Assembly (NCBI RefSeq): GCF_029931775.1
Contig: NC_079324.1
Location: 60,891,268-60,955,267 of the forward strand
DNA length: 64,000 nt
Source of the DNA: Euleptes europaea
Taxonomy: Eukaryota > Chordata > Lepidosauria > Squamata > Sphaerodactylidae
Reading direction: 5' to 3'
The notes below the pieces were generated by a model, which saw only the letters and a list, made by a program, of their open reading frames with translations, did no database searches and was not told the origin of the DNA. This document shows positions 42,701 to 51,700 of the stretch, piece after piece (the stretch's first letter is position 1; every line of letters begins with the position of its first letter). Made by a program: the position numbers and the translations under genes.

Positions 42701-45700
42701 TGTGAGGATAAAATGGAGGAGAGGAGACTGATGCAAAGTGCTGTGGGTTCCCATTGGGGAGAAAGGCAGGATATAAATGAATTAAATAAATATCTAAATG
42801 AATGAATTACTTAAATAAACAAAATAATCAACAAGATGGATGAACACCCCGGAGGAGACACAAGGATAACAAGAGAGAAATGTGAACAAACACAGTTTTC
42901 CAAATTCTGGCTTCAGTTCAGTTGGCGATGAGGATCCAAAGGATAGCAACAATTTTTAATAATAACAAAGTAATTAGTTATGAATATTTTGGAGTTCAGG
43001 TCTTTTAAAAAAATCATCCAGAATTTCAGAAGTGTCAAGCAGAACATGTAAAAAAGAAAATCTAAATTTCCTCTTTTTAAAAGTCTTCAGTGGTTTTTGG
43101 CACCAGAAAAGAAGAGAGGAGGGGAAAAAAACACAAACACGTTTTAGAACTCCTACTTACTTTCTGGCTTGGAATCTACAGCTGCATGACGCATATCCTT
43201 GAGCTGGAGTTGGACTCTCTGCAGCCTCTGCTCTGCATGAAAAAGCTTAGAAAATATGCATGGATCTATTTATAAGCTCATTCTTGGGAAACATACACTC
43301 AAACAACAACAGCCAAAATAGAAAAAAAAAGGGACCCATTGGTAACTTCAATGTAGGACCAACTAAAAGGACTGAAAGCACACACAAATTCTCAGTGGAT
43401 CGTGTCCTCGTTCTTCAGCCATTAATGGAAGTAATAAGAAATAATTCCAACGAGAAGCTACTGCAACCTGTTATTCTGTTGAGCCAACCTAGAATAGGTT
43501 TAATACAATGGGGCACCCCTCTTGATTCTCACTGTTTCTGGGGGTCCCATTGTCCTCTCCATTTCTGTCAAAACGCTTTCAGGGAGTGAAGATGGCAGCC
43601 ATCCCCCATTTTGTCCACAGTATTTGGTACATAAAGGTATCCATCCTTGATACCCCTGAATCCTAACCTAACCTAAAAATTCATATAAATAACAGCTATA
43701 TACCTCAATGAAATAGGTGTGCTGTTACCCAAGACACCAGCACTGGGTTTTTTTCCTCCCAAGCAATTTTTATATCTTTGCTTAACAGATGTGCTTTCTT
43801 TTGGGTACCTGGTTTTTCTGCTCCTGCTTCTGCTGGGCAAGAGATTCTTCTCTCTCTTTCTCTACTCGCAGCTGCCTCGCTACCTCAAGCATCCGCTGGT
43901 GATTTTGCACCGTCTCCACCTACAGCAAAAGGATAAGCGGCGCAAGTTACCCGTCACATAGCTGAGAAATGAAAGGGTGCGATTGTGTGTCTCACAGATT
44001 CACGCCATGCTTCCCTCCCGTACGTGACCCTTCTTCGAGCCGACACTGGAGAGCTGGGCGGAAGGTCTTTAAACACTTTGGACTGCTTCCCAGGGAAGAT
44101 TCCTTTTCCTCCAGTTAGCCATCTGAATCTTTCCCCAGACGTGTGGCATGCTAATCGTCAGCCTTGTTTGCATTCCCCAGACAAACGTGCCAGCCAAGGA
44201 TGATCACACTCGTCTGCTACAGCTCTGCTTCTCTCATTTACCCGCTTCTTAAGACGCTCCACTCTTTTGAGCAGTTGATCCTTCTCTTCCTCCATGGCAG
44301 TGATATCCTAGAAAGCAGAACAACAATAATTTTGAGGATCTGGGCCAGACTGTTATTTTTCTACAAAATTGGAATCTCCAAAATTTAAGGATGTTTTGAT
44401 ATTCGTGTCCGGGAGCCAGAGTGGTATAGTGGTTAAGAATGGTGGTTTGGAGTGGTGGACTCTGATCTGGAGAGCCGGGTTTAATTCCCCACTCCTCCAC
44501 ATGAGTGGCGGATGCTAATCTGGTGAACTGGATCTGTTTCCCCCCTCCTACACATGAAGCCAGCTGGGTGGCCTTGGGCTAGTCACACTCTCTCAACCCC
44601 ACCTACCTCACAGGGTGTGTGTTGTGGGGAGGGGAAGGGAAGGTGATTGTAAGCCAGTTTGATTCTTCCTTAAGTGGGAGAGAAAGTCGGCATATAAAAA
44701 CCAACTCTATGGATTCCAGTCACGCCACCTCTTATCCTCAACTCAGTAATTATATCAACATATTGACTGCCAGCATGGTACATTTGGGTGGAGTGTGGGA
44801 CTAGGATCTGGGTGACCTGATTTCGAATCTACACTCTCCATGCAAGCTTGCTGGGTGACGCTGGACCAGTCACACACTCTCAGCCTAAACTACTTCACAT
44901 AAAATGGAGAAGGGGAGAATGCTGTAGGCCACTTTGGGGGCCCCACTGGGGAGAAAAGTAGGATATGAAAGAAGTAAATAAACAAGCCAACATGTTCAAC
45001 AGGCACATTTAAATTCAGCAGAACAGGTTGATGCTTCAAAGTAGTAAGAAGAAAAAACTGCACCAAGATGTCAGAAATATCTCAGCATCCTCAGAGACAC
45101 CTCCATAGGACAGATAAGCCCTGAACAGAAACCTGGAGAATGTAATGGGAAGGATGAGGGCCAATAAACTGAAGCTCAGCCCAGACAAGACTGAGGTGAT
45201 GATGGTCAAATACAAAGCTGCTTGAGGACTAAGGAGTCAGCTTGTCCTGGAGGGGGCTGCACATGAACACATGAAGCTGCCTTATACTGAATCAGACACT
45301 TGGTCCATCAAAGTCAGTATTGTCTACTCAGACCAGCAGTGGCTCTCCAGGGTCTCAGGCGGAGGTCTTTGACATCACCTACTTGCCTGCTCCCTTTAAC
45401 TGGGGATGCAGGGGATTGAACCTGGGACCTTCTGCATGCAGATGCTCTACCACTGAGCCACGGCCCCTCCCCTAAGGCTGCAATCCCCTCTGAAGATGCA
45501 GGTTTGTAGCTTGTTCCTAGCCTGCTGGATCCTGGCCTATAATTGAAGATGCAGATCTCCTCTGTGGCATGTAGGACCTTAATCAGCTGAACACCAGCTA
45601 AGGCTTTCAAAATTGTAATCTGGCCAGGGTTCGATTACTGTAATGTGATCTATGTGGAGCTGCCTTTACAAACTGTCTGCTGGTCCAAAATGCAGCCATC

Positions 45701-48700
45701 TGTCAGCAACAAGATGCAGGGAACGTCACCCTTGTGTTGAAAGATATGTGCTGGGGGTGTGTTCCTGAAGGCGGAGCTTCTTTTGGGTATCTTCCTAACC
45801 CTGTTCGCCCCGGGAACACCCCCTTGAGCTGCAGCGGGGCTACGTCGCCTTTTTTGGTGTCGCAACCTCACTTTGTTCAATGGGGAGTTTTCCCTTTTTT
45901 TAGTGTTTTTATTTTTTAAACCTCTTTTTTGTCTCTGTGGCGGCTGGGAAGTGTCTGAGGAGGAGGCGAGCTCTGCTGCTCCCAGCTGCGCTGATCTACC
46001 CCCCCTTCAGGATTGCACTCAAAGTCAAAGTACTTAATGGCCTCTATTCTGTTTCAGCCTACAAATGTTTGTGGGAATGGCAGGGTCAAGCATGAGCATG
46101 TGTGGGTGCTTTTATCAGAAAAGTCGGGGACTTTGTGCTCATGTTCTTTTTTTCGAGCATGGCCTGCAAGTCGTCACACAATGCTACGTGAGAAATCCAC
46201 AGCTAAGCCCAGTCCTCGTGGCTTGGGAGCCTCACTGCAGCAGGTACCACGCAAGGCTGGACTTTGGGTTTCCTGCTCCGTTTCCCAACTCGCACACTGG
46301 GCCAGGTATTTAATGAACAGGACGGACCTGAAGAGTGAAGGCATCACAGATGGCCCAAGGAGAACAGAAACTGGAAAATATTTTGGCATTTTTAAAATGG
46401 ATCTCTGATGGATCCATTTTCCTATCTACTGCCAGTTCACATTGGTCATGTTACCAATTCAACACTGTTAAAAACAAACACACACATAAAGTAACTACAC
46501 TGAACCTTGGCTATTTTTCTGTTTTACCCTTCGTATTTCTGCAGTTGAGAAACCAGACGTCTTGAGCTGTTCACATTCCTTATGGAGGTTTTTGAAGGCT
46601 TCCACCAGCTCTTCATACTGTGAAAAAAGAGAACTTCTATATATGCCGGCAGGACTGTAGCATCTCAGCCTGGTTTTGTTTTATCAATTACATTCAGTGA
46701 CCTGGTTGGTGAGCGAACCACAGGGTGAATGACAACCTCGTAGTTAATTGGGTTTGCAAGCCACAGCCTAGAAGCTACAGAGCCTGGCTTGCTCTGTATT
46801 AAGGAACCCTGGACAAAAATGCACAAAATAAATATTTGCAGCGAACAATGACCAAAATAATTGATCTGATCATAAAATATTGTACATAGAAACAATCAGA
46901 TATATGTTGATATTTACCACTGTTAAAACAATTTTGCAAGCCGGTATTGTTTAATGGTGGTTTATTATTACAGTTTCTATTTTGAACAAGCCAGTGGATT
47001 ATTGGCGTGCATTTTACATAATGGAAAATGGAGAGTTGTATCTTTATACAAATTAGGAATGGCACACACTGAACAAACATACAAGTTGCATTCCTTTCTT
47101 TAACTACAGTTTTTGTTTAGTTATTTTAATTACAAATTTGGCTATTGTCAACAGGGAGAAAATTTATTTTTTTAACATCTATGCCTCTCCAGACTCTTAG
47201 AACAATATGGAGTATTATGTAAACATGGAAAAGTAAGATTTCCATGAAAGGTTGTAACTGAATGCATGAGAAAAACTAATATATAGCTACAAAGTATGTC
47301 ATAAATATTAACAAATCACACTGGCTTTATATTTTATTTTTGAAAACCCTGCCTGGTAATTTGAAATTAACAACTATAAAACCATTCAATCACTAATATT
47401 TACTTATTTGAAGGAATGGAATTATCAACATATTCTACTCTGTGTATCAGGAATCAATCAGAAAACAAGAGTTTTCAGTTGCAACAGAAGGCCAAACTAG
47501 AAAAGTTCTGTAAGAAGAGCAGTCACCAGGGGTGGGGGTATGTTCCTCAACTGGGGGCTGAGGCCACAGAAGAGGGGGCATAATATCCTCTCTTCCTCTT
47601 TATTTCCTCTATATTTCCCACCCTGAGAGCAAGTAGCAGCTTTTGAGGAGGTGATTTAATCAGCAAAACAGTACAAGTCAAAAAAGATAACACCCCTCCC
47701 CACCAAAGCTGAGGTGCCCTTCTGATTCAGGTGGCTGCACTAAGGGAATATTTCTGTGAAACACAAATAAAAACAGGCCTCTGATCAGAGGATACAAACC
47801 TGCTCGCAGAAGCTTTGTCTCCTTATGCTCTCTTGGAGGGTGGGGGATTACAAGATACAAAACTGAAAAAGGAAAATGTAAAATGCTAGACAAAAAAACA
47901 CCCGCCGCCTCAGCACGCTTGTGTTTTCCTTTGGATCTTAAAGGGCAGATCCTAACCCCAGAAGATAGGTGTGGTACTAAAGACCTTTTTATTTTTAAAA
48001 AGGCATCCACACATACATACCCATTGATGGCACGCAGCTGGACATGCTCAGGTTGTCTGAGGAAGGATCCTGCCAGGCACTAGCAAAATCCCAATCTTTA
48101 ATCTGCAACATTCCCTCCTCCCCACAACTAGAGTCTTAGATGGGAGGCCTATGGGTGGTCTCCATTCAACACCATGAATGGGAGATTTGCAGGTGGCTGC
48201 ACTTAACTAGGGTCACCAACTCCGGGTTTCAAATTCCTGGAGATCTGGAGGTAGAACCTGGGGAGGATGGAGTTTGGGGAGAGGAGGGAGCTCAGAAGGG
48301 ATATGATCCACCCTCTGAAGCTGCCATTTTCTCCAAGGGAACTAACCTCTATAGTCTGGAGATCAGATGTAATTCTGGGAGAACTCCAGGTCTCACCTGG
48401 AGGTTGGCAACCCTGTTTTTAACCGTTTTAAAACCCTAATCGATCCACATCATGGAAATGGGAACACTTAAAAATTACTGAGACGATCCAGCAAAAGCTA
48501 AACACTTTAAAGTTAAACTGATTTCAATGGGAAAGTTTTAAATTCATGCTCAACTTTCCCAAAGAAATCAAGAGAACTTAAAAATGCTTAGCATTGGATG
48601 AATCACATCTTATGTTAACAAGCCCCTACAGAAGAAAATTACATCGCAAACTTTAGGACATATTAACTTAGTGCAGGCCACAGACCTTATTTTACTCTGT

Positions 48701-51700
48701 CAGGCCCATGAATGCCCCCGATGCCCCACTGGGGCCACACAACAGGTGTGCTGCCATTTTATACTCTAGATATGATGTGGTCTAGGGTGGGCTAGACTTC
48801 TGTGAAGCATCAATTGTCTTTGTACCAATAAACCCCAAGGACCACTCTTGTCGGTAACAATTCAAGACATTTGGGAGTTACACAAAAGGATCTGGGAGGG
48901 AGACAACAATGACAGGACTGCGTGCTGATTATTGCTGTTATAATGCTGTCAGTAGCCAGTGTAGGAAGTATGTATGTCCAAGTGCATATAACTACCCAAG
49001 GCTCAGAGCATGCCATAATCTAACAAGCTTGAATGGGTATATATAAGTGGTCAGTCTGGTTGAGCTTTGCTCTGATCATCTTTAGGAATTCAATCAAAAA
49101 GGTGTCACCTAATATACTGCTTGCATGACTCTTCTGGTCCGTAGTAGGTATATATCGCATCAAGGAGATCTGGCAATGAACTCTCCCTGTTTTTACTTAC
49201 ATTAGTACTTACAACAGTGCCAGGGTAACCAATATATCGAAAACTCTACCTGTCTGTTAGTATCAGCCACTGTATCATCCTGAAGGAACTCCATTGGCAC
49301 ATCCACTCTGATTAGGAAGCGTGCCAGATAGGCTCTTTTCTTGAGCTCGTTTGTCCGCTGAAGGAGCCAATGCAAGACAGGATGAATCACAGGCTTGCTT
49401 CCAGTAACTAAGCCTTGGCGGAACGTGCTCCTAAATGAAAGCAGAGCATCAGGCTCTATCAAGGCATTTCAAATCGGAGGAAGGAGGTTCGGGACAAACC
49501 TAAGCGGTTCTTACCGCTTTCCCCCCGAGTGCCTATTAGAAAGCTCAGAATTAACAACAGTCCTTATTCATGTACCACTTTATAGCCTCTTCTGATCATA
49601 GAGCGCAGCAGGGAAGATGGTGCTTGCCTCCCTAGGCCTCCCACAAAATGCACCATCTCAGACACACATACACACCCTTCCCAAACAGGTCCCTCTTGCT
49701 GCCACCTCACTGCTCCTTTCTCCAGCCCTATCCTTCTTCAGTCACTTTTGTTGATCCTGGGTGGGGGGCTTCAGACAACCAAAAGCTTAGAAGAGCCTCC
49801 CCCAATGGTAATCTCTCTGCACAGCGGCTCCGTCCATGGTCATGGGAAGCACTGGCAAGGGCTGTCTGTAGTACAGTGCTGCACAATGAACCCAATTCCA
49901 CCGTGCCCCTGGAACGGTAGGCAACTGGAGGGGGGGGGGAAGCAGGGAGAAAGCAACATGCCTCAGGTTCATCATGTGGTTGGCTGACACAGCCAGCCAT
50001 TTCCACGTTACGTGTGGCTGTATCTGCCCTGCAGCAAGATTATACCAAGGAGTCCCCACAGTGCCCTGACAGTACCGGAGTGGGACCACTGACGCTCAAC
50101 CATAGTTAAAACAGTAGCACCCTCTAGTGCCCAATGCAAGATACACACAGAGCTGATGAAGAAACAAGCGAACTGTAGCAGCATGCTCCGGCAAGAACAA
50201 AATGCAAGGTAATCTTGGTCATGTTTACTCAGAAGGAAGCCCCCTGGATCTTAGTGAAGCTTTCTGATAGATGTACAAAGGAACACAGCTGTGGGGAAGT
50301 CCACAGAAAACATGCTTTCAGTCGCCACATTAAACCTGGGGTGTCGCCACTGCTACATCCAGTTCTAAGCTGACTAGCAGCACACTCTGAAACCTAAGTT
50401 CAGCCAAAAGCAAAGATGCATCAAGCAATTAGCTGGTCATGAGAAATAATTTCGTACAAGCAAGCAAACAAGTTACTGCTATAAGGCACGACACAAATGT
50501 TAACAGCAGGATGCTTGTACAAGGGATAAAATTGAGACTTCACAGATATGTATTTTTACAGGTTCAAATTACTTCAGTACTGGCTACATTTCACTGCCAT
50601 CAACAGAACATAAATACTTACAAGTCACTAGTACCTCCTGGAGGTTTATATTTCAGAATACCGAGAAGGCTCAACATCCGTTTAGCAGTCTGCTCTGGCG
50701 ACTCTTCTCTAATGTCAACAACATGCTGAAAAGTTTAAAAATAACCCAGTATAATTAATATGACAACTTTGTTGCACACTTAAAACAAGGCTACATTAAT
50801 GAGCGTAGGCAGGCTTAATGCAGATTGTCTCTTCCCTGGCCACGAATTTAAGCCATTTTATTGATTTCAATGGGCTGTTCATCAATTGCAACACACAAAG
50901 TATACAAAATACAGAAGTAATTCTTGAAGAGAGAGGGGGTACTATTAAACAGCAGGATTTTTTAAAAAATTTGTAGGTGTGAGGAGGGACTAGGCACACT
51001 CTGTGCAAGAAAAAAAATTAAGAGTTGCACTGGCCAAAAATCACAAAGTAAACATGCATTCCCTATAGCCTGATACCATTCAGATTTACTTTCAAAGTAC
51101 TTTCCATTGACCTCAGAAAGACATACTTCAGAGTAAACATGCATAAGATCTTTCCATCATTCTGTTCCTAAGATTTCAAGGAATTTTTGTTTTTGGGGGA
51201 GGGCGGGATGAGCATGCTGGGGGAATTAAAAAGGAACAGGCAGGGGCCAAACTTCTTCAGACGGGGCATATAAGTACCTGGGGATGAGGAGAGAGTTATG
51301 CAGAGCAAGATACCTCAAGCTAACAACTGCCGAGATCCTGACAAAAACCACCCCCAGCTTTTACTAAATCAAATCTGACAGAAAATCAAACTATTGGCTT
51401 TGCTGAACGGACAGTGTTTTCCTCCGCAGACACAATCCACCTACTGCAACAGGACAGCTTTATGGTTCGCTGGGACATCTGGTGATGCAAGAGGATGTCA
51501 GTGCAAGATGGCAGGCCTGCTTTTTATGGCCATGTACATTTCTGAGCCAGAGGAGGTTTACAAAACAGAGAGAGAGAGAAGCTGCCAATGCATTAGGTAC
51601 TCAGGCATTTTTGTTTTAAGGGCCAAGACCATGCAACATTTTCAGAACATGGGGACTACATGGGAAGTACCTTTGCAGCATTCAGTCTAAAGGTACTCTC

